The translations under genes were made by a program, and so were the position numbers. From NCBI RefSeq assembly GCF_900109605.1, contig NZ_FOAM01000017.1, positions 1 to 64,000 of the forward strand: a DNA stretch of 64,000 nt, read 5' to 3'. The notes beneath the pieces are model-generated. The model saw only the letters and a program-made list of their open reading frames with translations, ran no database searches and had not been told where the DNA came from. This DNA is from Xaviernesmea oryzae. GTDB lineage: Bacteria > Pseudomonadota > Alphaproteobacteria > Rhizobiales > Rhizobiaceae. The stretch's first letter is position 1. Every line of letters begins with the position of its first letter. Below are positions 43,676 through 52,733 of this stretch, piece by piece.

Positions 43676-44143
43676 ATGACGAAACCTCAGCGCAAGCAGC
43701 GGCTCTCGGTCTATCTCGATCCGCCCGTCATGAAGGCGCTCGCGGAACACGCCGCCCGGCGCGATCACTCCCGTTCGCTCGTGGCCGAAGCCGCCATCGC
43801 CTCCTTTCTCTCGCCGGATGCGGCGGAACGCCAGGAGGCGGCGATCATCAAGCGCATCGACCAACTCGATCGGCGGATGGCCAGGCTGGAAAGGGACCTC
43901 GGTATCGCTGTCGAGACTTTGGCGGTGTTCGTCCGGTTCTGGCTGATGACCACCCCGGCTTTGCCAGAACCTGCGGCCAAAGCCGCGCGTGCTGACGCAG
44001 GCCGTCGCTACGACGCTTTCGTCACCGCGCTCGGCCAACGCCTCGCGAAGGGACCGAAACTGCGGCAGGAGGTTTCGGAGGATGTATCCGGCGACAATAC
44101 TAACAGTCTGATCCATTCGCCAACGCAAGATCCGCAAAAATAA
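43676..44143 (+). CDS. CopG-family regulator (traG-trbB interval)
   Basis: A 155-residue protein with an N-terminal RHH (QRLSVYLDPPVMKALAEHAA, SRSLVAEAAI), a short coiled coil (IIKRIDQLDRRMARLERDLG) and a hydrophobic helix. It sits 7 bp after traG. In this family copG is normally followed closely by trbB, whereas here 18 kb of cargo intervenes. The last ~15 residues (GDNTNSLIHSPTQDPQK) look unlike the rest and may be a new C-terminus created at the insertion point. Confidence 0.82.
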   Translation: MTKPQRKQRLSVYLDPPVMKALAEHAARRDHSRSLVAEAAIASFLSPDAAERQEAAIIKRIDQLDRRMARLERDLGIAVETLAVFVRFWLMTTPALPEPAAKAARADAGRRYDAFVTALGQRLAKGPKLRQEVSEDVSGDNTNSLIHSPTQDPQK

Positions 44144-44611
44144 GTCACCGGCCAAAATCATGACGTCATCTTAATGGGTTGAGACGCGAAAGGACCTTTC
44201 TCCACATACGGGCAAAAATAGAACGGATTTTCTAAGTCTAAACTTTGTCGGAAACGCATTCGCTAAATAAATCGCGTCGAATGAACTCGCATTGCATATC
44301 GTATGACGGATGGGTGACCTTCACATATTAAAACCGATGCCTGATCTCGGATGCGCATGATACCTACAATATAATATTTCGGAGATATGAATGTAAGCTT
44401 TTGATTTGCAACGAATTTAGCCGGTTTTCTATGAAAACATACTAAAATGTGTGGCGTTTTTCCTTGATATGCGATCCATTATCAAAGAACATTCAATTCA
44501 TCGATTGAGGGTTTGCAGAGCGGGTCATCCCGCTCGGGCGATCACCGTGGTGCTGTTGCATGCACAGACAGTAGACATTCAAGCAGAAATCTCAGCCGGG
44601 AGGGGAGGCTT
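44144..44611. other. AT-rich intergenic region, cargo left junction and promoter
   Basis: 468 bp with no convincing frame. Base composition drops sharply from the GC-rich backbone to AT-rich at about 44150. It should contain the promoter of the NRPS operon, but I see no clear single -35/-10 pair and no integrase or IS end. Confidence 0.6.
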
Positions 44612-47600
44612 ATGCATATGATCAGCTTGTCTAAGACGCATCAGAACGAAATTCAGGTTTCGTCTGCACATTCCTCAAAGATCAAGCACGATGTTGGTAT
44701 TGAGGCAGGCATACTCCCCCTGTCTGAGCCCGTTGATTGTGCTTCTGATCACCATGTAGGCGCGTTAAGATCAGCAGTCACGCTCAGCGACATGCAGTTA
44801 TCTTATATTTTTAGCGCTCAAACCGGCGTTGAACTCGGCGGTATTGTGGCCGCCCATTATCAGGAAGTCGACGTCCCTGATGTCGATATTTCGAAGCTTG
44901 AACGGGCATTGGATCTGACTCTACGTCGGCATCCAATGTTACGAACCTCACTTACTAACTTTGGTTCACAAGGCGTTATTGCGGATAACGTACATTGCAA
45001 GATATCTACAGAAGACTACAGAGCTGCTCCAGATCATATCGTAAAGCGTGCTTTGGATCAGAAGCGTGCTGACTTGCAGGCGGCTCCGCCAAACTACACT
45101 GCGCCGAGCGCGATTCTGGTCCATGCAACTCAGCTTCCGAATGGCAAAACCCGACTGCATATCAATATAAGCTTGTTGTTCATTGATGCGGCAAGTATTG
45201 ATGTAGTTTTACGAGATTTGTGGAGGCATTATAAGGATAATATATTTGACGTAAAAGAGGATCGCAGATTTCTCGATTATGCTTGCTACGAGAAATCATT
45301 GAGATCCTCCAAACAAGCAAAAGACGATGAAAACTTTTGGCGAACTCAACTTGACCGGTTGCCAAAGCCGGCGGAGCTACCGATAAAAATCTCGCCCCAG
45401 TTAATCAGTAGAATTTCGTTTAATCGGGAGTCTGTTCGTATCGGACATGACGATTACAGCGAAATAGTTAGGCTGGCGGACAAGCTTAAAGTCTCTCCAG
45501 AGTCTTTCGTTCTTGGGTTGTTCTCTGAGGTCATTCGAACTTGGTCTCGCCACCAGGAGCTGTCGCTAATCATCGCGGAACATGGCCGCCGGGCTCATTT
45601 TGATGATGTGCAGAATGTTGTTGGAAATTTTCTGCAACCAGTGCCTCTGCCGGTCCGAGACATGAAAGATCACAGACTTTGCGACAGGATAGGTCGCTTA
45701 CACAAGGACTTACTGGAGTCGCGCCTTCATGGTGCGTGTAGTACGATAGGCATTATCCGAGAAGTGGGACAGAGGAACTCTCCCGACCGAGGGACTTCTA
45801 CACCTGTTGTTTTCAATAATTTGCTTGACCCACATTTTCGTTCGCGTGCTGCCGGCGTAAACCTGACATGGGACGGTACGACCCCGGTATATACAAGCAG
45901 TCGCACTCCTCAGGTTTGGCTGGAAGCACAGATCGTGCGGGAAGCCGACGAAATATGGATGCACTGGAATTATGTCGATGGGCTGTTCCCGGACGGGATG
46001 GTACAGGCCATGGCCGAGGCATTCTCCCGCCTCCTTCAGAACTGCATCTCTGATTCCACCATATGGGCGCGCTTGCGCGGCGTCGTCAATTTGCCCACTC
46101 AAGATCTGGAGGAACGCGTTCGGGCAAATGACACTGGAAGCGAGCCACCCTCGGTCTTCCTGCACGACATGGTTCTCGCAGCCGCAACGCGCTTCCCGAG
46201 CAAAGTCGCCGTTCGGTCGAGTTACTCAAGCCTGACCTTCGGAGAACTTGAGGACCAGGCCATCTCGCTGAGTCACGAACTCCTCAGACGCTGCCGCATC
46301 AAGCCGAACGACATCGTTGCGGTTTCGATGTATCCCGGACCTGAATTGCTCGTCTCCATCATGAGTATCTTAATAGCGGGCGGAGCTTACGTCGCTATCG
46401 ATCCGGCACTTCCCTCGCAACGGCGGACGAGCTTGATCACACGCTGCGCTGCGAAAGCAATTTTGACAAAAACGGAGATAAATCCCGATTCTGATCTCCC
46501 TGAATCGTGTTTTCGCATAAATATTGACGATTGCAAAAGCGACGTGTCTTCTGTCGATCGGCCTATGACAGCTGTCGGCCACGATGATCTGGCTTATGTA
46601 ATATTCACCTCAGGCTCGACGGGTGAGCCCAAAGGGGTGATGGTTTCACATCGCAATGCTGCTAATACGATCATCGACATCAATAATAAATTCGAAGTAT
46701 CAAGCGACGATACGGTGCTTTCGATTGCGCCGCCCGGTTTTGATCTTTCCGTATACGATTACTTCGGCGTTCTCGGCGCAGGTGGATGCGTTGTATTCCC
46801 TGCCGCAGAAACGATCAGTGATCCGAAAAGTTGGGTTGATGCCGTCGTCACCAATAATGTGACCATATGGAACAGTGTTCCCGCTCCTATGAAGCTTGTC
46901 GCAGACGAATATTCGAACGAGTTGAGGACTTGCCATTTGCGCCTCATACTCATGAGTGGTGATTGGATACCGGTCAATCTTCCCGGAGCGATCAAGTCTG
47001 CGCTACCAAGCGCTAGAGTTATAAGCCTTGGTGGAGCGACCGAAGGATCAATATGGTCTATCTTTTACGAGATAGACGAGACCGACCCAGCATGGTCCAG
47101 CATACCCTATGGCAAGCCTCTGGCAAATCAGCGCTTCCATGTTTTGAATGAGTGGCTCGATCCATCTCCTAAAGGTGTTACGGGAGAGTTGTACATCGGT
47201 GGCGCCGGGGTTGCTCAAGGATATTGGGCTGATGCCGAAAGAACTGCAGAACGATTCATTAATCATCCTCATACGGGCGAACGGCTCTATAAGACTGGAG
47301 ATTTGGGGCGATACATATTTGACGGAAATATCGAGATATTGGGTCGCGAGGACAACCAAGTTAAAATCAATGGCTACCGTGTTGAGCTAGGCGAAATTGA
47401 AGCTTGTATCCTGTCGTGTACAGGTATCCGGCATGCAGTGATCGACGCTCCGGCTCATCCGGAAACTAAGCGACGCCACATCGTCGCGTACTTGGTGTTC
47501 GACGACAATACGGGAGAGCCGGAGACGTTGACTGCTCACATACGAAGCAACGTAAGGGACATTCTTCCTTCTTATATGGTGCCCAGCCACTACGTCACTT

Positions 47601-47962
47601 TGCCGTCCATCCCTCTAACCCAGAATGGCAAGATTGATCGAAAGGCGCTTCCCTCGCCTTTCTCCAGGGAGGTCGCTGAAAACAGCGCGCCAGCCAATGC
47701 CGCCAACGCAACTGAACAGCTTTTGCTCGAGATGTGGCGGGAACAGCTCAATCGGGCGGATCTCGGAGTATCTGAGGGCTTCTTCGACGCTGGCGGCGAC
47801 TCACTGCACGCTGTGGGGCTTCTGAGCGCGGTCAGGCAGCGGTTCAAGGTCACGACGGAAGGCGAGCAAAGCATGATTGAGGCGCTTTTCATGAATGCCG
47901 ATATTGTCGCCTTCGCTAAAATTGTGGAGCAATTCGATCGAATGGGCGGGGGCGATGAGTAA
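44612..47962 (+). CDS. NRPS module: Cy-like condensation, adenylation, PCP
   Basis: A 1116-residue single-module NRPS. A heterocyclization (Cy)-type domain spans about 54-480 (ELGGIVAAHYQEVDVPD, RRHPMLRTSL, TPQVWLE). An adenylation domain spans about 515-1015: A3 FTSGSTGEPKGVMVSH, A4 FDLSVYDYFG, A5 SLGGATEGSIW, A8 NGYRVELGEIE, A10 NGKIDRKAL. A carrier domain carries the phosphopantetheine Ser1064 in FFDAGGDSLHAV. FDLSVYD and GGATEGSIWS resemble A domains that follow Cy domains and load Cys/Ser/Thr; specificity is not decoded. The Cy catalytic residues are altered: DxxxxD is SxxxxD (S187), PVVFT is PVVFN (N402) and PQVWLD is PQVWLE (E438). No thioesterase domain is fused. GGGAGGGGAGG fixes the start. 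It overlaps the next gene by 8 bp. Confidence 0.9.
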   Translation: MHMISLSKTHQNEIQVSSAHSSKIKHDVGIEAGILPLSEPVDCASDHHVGALRSAVTLSDMQLSYIFSAQTGVELGGIVAAHYQEVDVPDVDISKLERALDLTLRRHPMLRTSLTNFGSQGVIADNVHCKISTEDYRAAPDHIVKRALDQKRADLQAAPPNYTAPSAILVHATQLPNGKTRLHINISLLFIDAASIDVVLRDLWRHYKDNIFDVKEDRRFLDYACYEKSLRSSKQAKDDENFWRTQLDRLPKPAELPIKISPQLISRISFNRESVRIGHDDYSEIVRLADKLKVSPESFVLGLFSEVIRTWSRHQELSLIIAEHGRRAHFDDVQNVVGNFLQPVPLPVRDMKDHRLCDRIGRLHKDLLESRLHGACSTIGIIREVGQRNSPDRGTSTPVVFNNLLDPHFRSRAAGVNLTWDGTTPVYTSSRTPQVWLEAQIVREADEIWMHWNYVDGLFPDGMVQAMAEAFSRLLQNCISDSTIWARLRGVVNLPTQDLEERVRANDTGSEPPSVFLHDMVLAAATRFPSKVAVRSSYSSLTFGELEDQAISLSHELLRRCRIKPNDIVAVSMYPGPELLVSIMSILIAGGAYVAIDPALPSQRRTSLITRCAAKAILTKTEINPDSDLPESCFRINIDDCKSDVSSVDRPMTAVGHDDLAYVIFTSGSTGEPKGVMVSHRNAANTIIDINNKFEVSSDDTVLSIAPPGFDLSVYDYFGVLGAGGCVVFPAAETISDPKSWVDAVVTNNVTIWNSVPAPMKLVADEYSNELRTCHLRLILMSGDWIPVNLPGAIKSALPSARVISLGGATEGSIWSIFYEIDETDPAWSSIPYGKPLANQRFHVLNEWLDPSPKGVTGELYIGGAGVAQGYWADAERTAERFINHPHTGERLYKTGDLGRYIFDGNIEILGREDNQVKINGYRVELGEIEACILSCTGIRHAVIDAPAHPETKRRHIVAYLVFDDNTGEPETLTAHIRSNVRDILPSYMVPSHYVTLPSIPLTQNGKIDRKALPSPFSREVAENSAPANAANATEQLLLEMWREQLNRADLGVSEGFFDAGGDSLHAVGLLSAVRQRFKVTTEGEQSMIEALFMNADIVAFAKIVEQFDRMGGGDE

Positions 47963-49547
47963 CGTCTCGACCTCATCGTTAGACGAGCGCGTCTTCGACT
48001 ATGCAGTGATCGGCGGCGGAACGGCTGGATGTGTCCTCGCAAATCGCCTCTCTGCCGATCCGTCTCGATCTGTCGTCTTGATAGAAGCCGGCGTTCGCGA
48101 GGTTGCAGATGCGATTGGATGCCCTCTCCGCGACTCGTCGCGTCTGATCTTGGAGGGCTACAATTGGGATTATGAGGCGCAGCTCATTCGGGCGCGTGCC
48201 GACGGGTCGCCGGCCAGAAGCCCAAAATCCTTTCCGTATCGATTAGGCAAAACACTTGGCGGTTCTTCAGCGGTCAACGGTGCCGTCGCACTAATCGGCT
48301 TCGCTAGCGATTTTGACCGCTGGGCTGCCGCAGGCTGTACAGTTTGGGGCTGGAGCGACGTGGAGCCATGGTTCCGCGCGATCGACGGATGCGAGCGGCG
48401 TAATTCGGATGCCGCTATTCAAAGCCCGCTGCGGCTTCGATTCCCCGAACAGTCACAACTGCATTCCCTCGACCGCGCATTTATCCGTGCCTGTGTCGAT
48501 GCAGGAGTGCCTTTCATCGACTGCATCAATAGAGGTGAGGAACCGGCAGTCGGCCTGTCTCCAGCGAACGTCGGCCCCGCAGCAGAGCGGATTAATCTCT
48601 TCCAGTCCTACGTCCAACCTGTTCTCCATAGGCCGAACCTCGTTATTCTGACCGAGGCGATGGCAAATCGAGTCAAAACCGTCGGCAATCGCGCGACCGG
48701 TGTCGAAATCAGTCAATCTGGCAGGGCACTGGAAATCCATTCAAGGAACGTGGTTCTTTCCGCGGGCGCAGTCGGAACACCTCTCCTCCTCCAACGGTCA
48801 GGAATCGGGGACGCCCCACAGCTCCGATCGCTGGATATCCCGATTGTCAGCCATCTCCCCGCGATTGGCAAAAATTTGTCTGATCACGCGTCAGTCGTGC
48901 TCTGGGCAGTTCCAAAGTCAAAAGAGGTGCATGAACCCCGACCTTGGCGGCAGGTCGTGGCGCGAACCCCAAGCGGGATCGACAAGGAGATCGACGTCCA
49001 ACTCGGCTTACTCAACAATGTCGTCAGCGAGCGTATACCGGCGATGAGAGCGCGTACGAACGATCCTGCGTTGATCGGGGCGACCGTAATGCTAATGCGC
49101 CCGGAAGCCCGAGGGCGGGTCGCTTGGCGCGGACCGAGGCAGCCGCCGCTGATCGAATTACCGGTCACATCCAGCGAAGTCGACGTCGCTCGTCTTGCCG
49201 GAGGCGTGCGCCAAATGTGGCGGCTGCTTCAGCATCCAGATGTGAAAGAAAATGTCGAGAGCGTTCGCTTCTGGTCTGAGGCGGTTGTTGCAAACGACGA
49301 CACACTCAGAAGCGCGGTCAGCAATCTTGCAAATCCCGGATGGCACGCATGCGGCACGGTCCGCATGGGTTCCAAAGAAGACAAATCAACAGCTGTCGAC
49401 GAGCGGGGCGCCGTGCACGGACTACGAGGATTGTTTGTATCCGATGCCTCGATCTTCCCGTCCATTCCGTCGATGCCGACTAACTTAACCGTCATCATGA
49501 CTGCCGAGCGCATCGCAGACTTCATTTTAAACGGGAGTGTCCGATGA
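47955..49547 (+). CDS. GMC-family FAD-dependent oxidoreductase
   Basis: A 530-residue protein. The N-terminal FAD loop is DYAVIGGGTAGCVLANRL, followed by RLGKTLGGSSAVNGAV (GMC signature 1) and VVLSAGAVGTPLLLQRSGIG (signature 2). The C-terminal catalytic region has GWHACGTVRMG (His) and SMPTNLTVIMTAERIADFI, with Asn at the second catalytic position. It is related to choline/alcohol dehydrogenases. It overlaps both neighbours, so it is co-translated with the NRPS. A role in oxidising the carrier-bound or released product is inferred; azoline oxidation by a GMC enzyme would be atypical. Confidence 0.87.
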   Translation: MSNVSTSSLDERVFDYAVIGGGTAGCVLANRLSADPSRSVVLIEAGVREVADAIGCPLRDSSRLILEGYNWDYEAQLIRARADGSPARSPKSFPYRLGKTLGGSSAVNGAVALIGFASDFDRWAAAGCTVWGWSDVEPWFRAIDGCERRNSDAAIQSPLRLRFPEQSQLHSLDRAFIRACVDAGVPFIDCINRGEEPAVGLSPANVGPAAERINLFQSYVQPVLHRPNLVILTEAMANRVKTVGNRATGVEISQSGRALEIHSRNVVLSAGAVGTPLLLQRSGIGDAPQLRSLDIPIVSHLPAIGKNLSDHASVVLWAVPKSKEVHEPRPWRQVVARTPSGIDKEIDVQLGLLNNVVSERIPAMRARTNDPALIGATVMLMRPEARGRVAWRGPRQPPLIELPVTSSEVDVARLAGGVRQMWRLLQHPDVKENVESVRFWSEAVVANDDTLRSAVSNLANPGWHACGTVRMGSKEDKSTAVDERGAVHGLRGLFVSDASIFPSIPSMPTNLTVIMTAERIADFILNGSVR

Positions 49548-50302
49548 GCACTTGTAATCCCCGAATTGCCTATGCATTCCCGCATGCTGGAGGAACCGCT
49601 ACCATCTACCGTCGATGGATTGATCAACTGGGTCATGACGGGCCGGTCACCCTTTTCCCCATGGAATTGCCAGGCAGGGGAAGCCTGATCAGGCAAGAGC
49701 CAATCCACGATCTCAACCGGCTGGTGGAGAATTTAGGGCGAAAGATAATTGACGATCTCAATATCCGCAGGCGCTACGGTGTGGAAGATTGGATAATCTT
49801 TGGCCATAGTTTCGGAGGTGTTCTGGGTTATGCCACCGCACAATTTCTATCGACACGCTGCGGATTGACACCAAAATTTGTCGTTCTCTCAGCTTCGATC
49901 GCCCCTAATATTCAGGATTATGACGGCAGGCATCTTGAGTCGGATCAAGATATTATCGCCCGTCTTAGGCGGGACAATGCCACGGCACCGGCTCTGCTTG
50001 ATCATCCCGCGATGTGTAGCCGTCTGGTAACCCAAATCAGATCCGATTATCTCATACGAAATCAATATAAAAAGCTCCTCGGGACGACCTTAAATTGCCC
50101 AATCAAATACATTCGTGCGCTCGACGATCCGCACGTCCCTGCCGATTGTGCGAACGCATGGCGCGCATTCACTACGAAATCTCTGGAAGAGATCACCATA
50201 AGTGGTGATCACTTCGCAATTTACGAGAATTTGGCGTGCGTATTGGATGTCATGTGCGGCGGCGCCACAAGAGCGCGTGGCCGACATCTCGTCGGAGCTT
50301 AA
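49544..50302 (+). CDS. Stand-alone (type II-like) thioesterase
   Basis: A 252-residue alpha/beta hydrolase of the NRPS thioesterase family: YAFPHAGGTATIYRRWIDQL, FPMELPGRGSLI, nucleophile Ser in IIFGHSFGGVLGY, later Asp in RALDDPHVP and His in ISGDHFAIYE. It may release the product, since the NRPS lacks a TE, or clear misloaded carrier. ATGA overlap with the oxidoreductase gene. Confidence 0.88.
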   Translation: MSTCNPRIAYAFPHAGGTATIYRRWIDQLGHDGPVTLFPMELPGRGSLIRQEPIHDLNRLVENLGRKIIDDLNIRRRYGVEDWIIFGHSFGGVLGYATAQFLSTRCGLTPKFVVLSASIAPNIQDYDGRHLESDQDIIARLRRDNATAPALLDHPAMCSRLVTQIRSDYLIRNQYKKLLGTTLNCPIKYIRALDDPHVPADCANAWRAFTTKSLEEITISGDHFAIYENLACVLDVMCGGATRARGRHLVGA

Positions 50303-50304
50303 TC

Positions 50305-51441
50305 ATGGATGCAACATCCGATCCGCTCAACATATTCCGCGCAACCTGTAAGGAATTCTTGATGCTGGAGGGGGCTCCTAACCAACAAGCCTGGGAAGAT
50401 CAAGGGTTTGTCGATCGGAGCTTTTGGCGAAAAGCTGGCGAAGCAGGTTTGTTGGGCATCACTGCCCCGATCGAATTCGGTGGCCGCGGCATAACCGATT
50501 ACAGATATTCGGCTGCCCTCACCGAGGAGCTTGTCCGAGCGGATGTATCTGCTCCGGGATTTGTGTCGCATAATGATGTTGTTGCAAGCTATATTTCAGC
50601 ACTTGGCACATCATCACAAAAAGAACGTTGGCTGCCTGACTTGTGCAAGGGAAGAAAGATCGCTGCAATTGCAGTTACCGAGCATAGTGGCGGATCAAAT
50701 ACTGCCGAGATGCAGACAACCGCGCAGCCAGATGGAAGCAACTACATCGTAACTGGCGGTAAAGCGTACATCACAAACGGAATGCAAGCTGACCTGCTTG
50801 TCGTCGCCGTCAAAACACCTGGCGGTCCACAGGGAAGTGGAATTAGCTTGCTCGTCATCGATGGAGACGCGCCCGGGCTTTCGCGGGGGCAACTACACAA
50901 GAAGCTCGGATGGCACGCAAGCGATACTGCCGATCTGCGATTTTCGGAGTGTTTAGTTCCAAAAGAAAACCTTCTCGGACGGGTGAACCTAGGGAACATG
51001 CATTTTCTAGCAGCGATGCCCCGTGAACGTTTGAGCATATCGATTGTGGCTGTCACCACGGCCGAAGCGATCATGAACGTCACGCTCAACCATGTTCGGC
51101 AGCGAAAAGCTTTCGGGTCCCCCATAGGGTCGCTTCAGTATAATCGATTTGATCTTGCGCGCTTACATACGGAGATTTCAATATCTCGACTCTACGCAAA
51201 TGCCTCGATCGAGAAGTTCAATAAAGGCGAGTTCAACACCATAGAAGCCGCACAGCTGAAACTATGGACGACCGAGATGCAGTTCAAGGTCGCAGACCGT
51301 TGCCTGCAGTTATTCGGAGCTGGCGGATATATGGCAAGCTCCGAAGTTGCAAGAAAATGGACGAACAGTCGGGTTCAAACAATCTATGGCGGAACTAGCG
51401 AGGTCATGCTCGAGATCATTAGCAAGTCTCTCAAGCTCTGA
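50305..51441 (+). CDS. Acyl-CoA dehydrogenase-family flavoenzyme
   Basis: A 378-residue ACAD: GLLGITAPIEFGGRGITDYR, AIAVTEHSGGSNTAEMQTTA (FAD/substrate motif 1), GGKAYITNGMQADLLVVAVK, RQRKAFGSPIGSLQYNRFDL and the C-terminal RVQTIYGGTSEVMLEIISK. Within an NRPS cluster such enzymes commonly introduce a double bond alpha,beta to a carrier-bound carbonyl. It begins 3 bp after the thioesterase stop, with GGAG 8 nt upstream. Confidence 0.88.
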   Translation: MDATSDPLNIFRATCKEFLMLEGAPNQQAWEDQGFVDRSFWRKAGEAGLLGITAPIEFGGRGITDYRYSAALTEELVRADVSAPGFVSHNDVVASYISALGTSSQKERWLPDLCKGRKIAAIAVTEHSGGSNTAEMQTTAQPDGSNYIVTGGKAYITNGMQADLLVVAVKTPGGPQGSGISLLVIDGDAPGLSRGQLHKKLGWHASDTADLRFSECLVPKENLLGRVNLGNMHFLAAMPRERLSISIVAVTTAEAIMNVTLNHVRQRKAFGSPIGSLQYNRFDLARLHTEISISRLYANASIEKFNKGEFNTIEAAQLKLWTTEMQFKVADRCLQLFGAGGYMASSEVARKWTNSRVQTIYGGTSEVMLEIISKSLKL

Positions 51442-51469
51442 ATGAAGCACTTGAAAAGGAGAATGTGAA

Positions 51470-51931
51470 ATGACGAACGCACCGACGCTTTTCGACTGGA
51501 TGGGCGGACGCGAAAAACTGAATGAGCTAATGAGCGTTTTCTATAGGAAAGTGGCAGCGGACGATCTTCTACAGCCTCTATTTCAACGGATGAAAGAAGA
51601 ACATCCCGAACATGTTGGGATGTGGCTTGAAGAGGTGTTGGGAGGAGCGAAACGCTACACCGAACAACGCGGTGGCTTTAAAGCAATGATCCGCCAGCAT
51701 CGCGGGCGGAAGATAGCGCCGGAACAACGCGCTCGTTGGGTTGCACTATTTTTTGAGAGCGTCGACGAAGTCGGCCTACCCACCGATCCTGAGTTTCGAT
51801 CGGCGCTTGTCGCGTACATTGAGTGGGGGTCGCGGCGGGCAATGGCAAACTCCCAACCCGATGCACCCCCCTCTAAGCGTGAAACAATCAAGTTGTGGGG
51901 TTGGGGCGAAGCTCCTCCAGGCACTGACTGA
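51470..51931 (+). CDS. Truncated hemoglobin, group II (GlbO-like)
   Basis: A 153-residue globin: FDWMGGREKLNELMSVFYRK with B10-type Tyr25, HPEHVGMWLEEVLGGAKRYT, proximal His77 in FKAMIRQHRGRKI and group-II Trp90 in RARWVALFFE. The last ~25 residues are an extension beyond the usual ~130. It lies 28 bp after the ACAD gene on the same strand with AAGGAG before the ATG. A haem protein here suggests an oxygen- or nitrogen-oxide-dependent step, or oxygen supply to the flavoenzymes; the specific role is unknown. Confidence 0.85.
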   Translation: MTNAPTLFDWMGGREKLNELMSVFYRKVAADDLLQPLFQRMKEEHPEHVGMWLEEVLGGAKRYTEQRGGFKAMIRQHRGRKIAPEQRARWVALFFESVDEVGLPTDPEFRSALVAYIEWGSRRAMANSQPDAPPSKRETIKLWGWGEAPPGTD

Positions 51932-51981
51932 TTTCATGATGCGGCATTTTTGCTAGTCTATCATCACGCGGGGAGTGTTAC

Positions 51982-52572
51982 ATGTCAAAAGTAATCAACA
52001 AAGGCGCTGTGCCCGAGCGACACGTCCGACTTCTCGTGGGGGCTACTGGCTCTGTGGACATTATTCATCTGCCAGAATACCTGCGGCATATAAAAACAAG
52101 AATGTCATGCGAGATTAGCGTACTTATGACGCAAACCGCGACTCAGTTTCTGTCGCCCGATGTCGTAGCGCTTTGTGCGGACCGGGTCATCGCGGGTGAG
52201 CGGACTGCGGATTGGCCGAGCGACAAGCCATCGCGCCTCGTAGCCGATCATGACGTGCTTGTGGTTCTGCCGGCTACAGCGCACACGTTAGCGAGCATTG
52301 CGGGCGGAGCGGCTCCAAACAGACTGACGACAGTAGTCCTTGCAGCCACGTTCCCAGTTATCCTCTTTCCCGTGATGGGGGCCGCAATGTGGAAGAAGGC
52401 GGCTGTCATGCGCAATGTTCAGCAAATCAAAACCGATGGGTATGTGGTTGCCGAGCCTGTTTGGCGCCAAAATTTTGATTTCTCGCTCGGCCAAAATGTC
52501 GAGCATCCCTCGCTTCCGACACCGGAAGATGTGGCTCTGCTCATTATGAAATGCGCTGCGGTAACCGCGTAA
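51982..52572 (+). CDS. Divergent HFCD flavoprotein (EpiD/PPC decarboxylase-like)
   Basis: A 196-residue flavoprotein of the homo-oligomeric flavin-containing Cys decarboxylase fold: VRLLVGATGSVDIIHLPEYL, DVLVVLPATAHTLASIAGGA (PASANT region) and FPVMGAAMWKKAAVMRNVQQ (PxMNxxMW region), ending in a TDGYVV strand. Three canonical residues differ: the catalytic His that lies 14 residues before PATA is Ser84, the PASANT Asn is His101, and the PxMN Asn is Gly133. It may bind FMN yet catalyse something other than thiol-assisted decarboxylation. GGGAG sets the start. Confidence 0.8.
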   Translation: MSKVINKGAVPERHVRLLVGATGSVDIIHLPEYLRHIKTRMSCEISVLMTQTATQFLSPDVVALCADRVIAGERTADWPSDKPSRLVADHDVLVVLPATAHTLASIAGGAAPNRLTTVVLAATFPVILFPVMGAAMWKKAAVMRNVQQIKTDGYVVAEPVWRQNFDFSLGQNVEHPSLPTPEDVALLIMKCAAVTA

Positions 52573-52733
52573 GCAATCACCTTACAACGTGATCGACTGG
52601 CCGTGTGCCACCACGGGGCAATCAAACCTTCCCACCTAAACCGCTTAGTCGTCGAACGAGATCCGCCAGCTCAACTAATGCGCTCTTTCATTCAATCACT
52701 CGCTTGATAAAGCGAGAAAACGGGAGATGAGAA

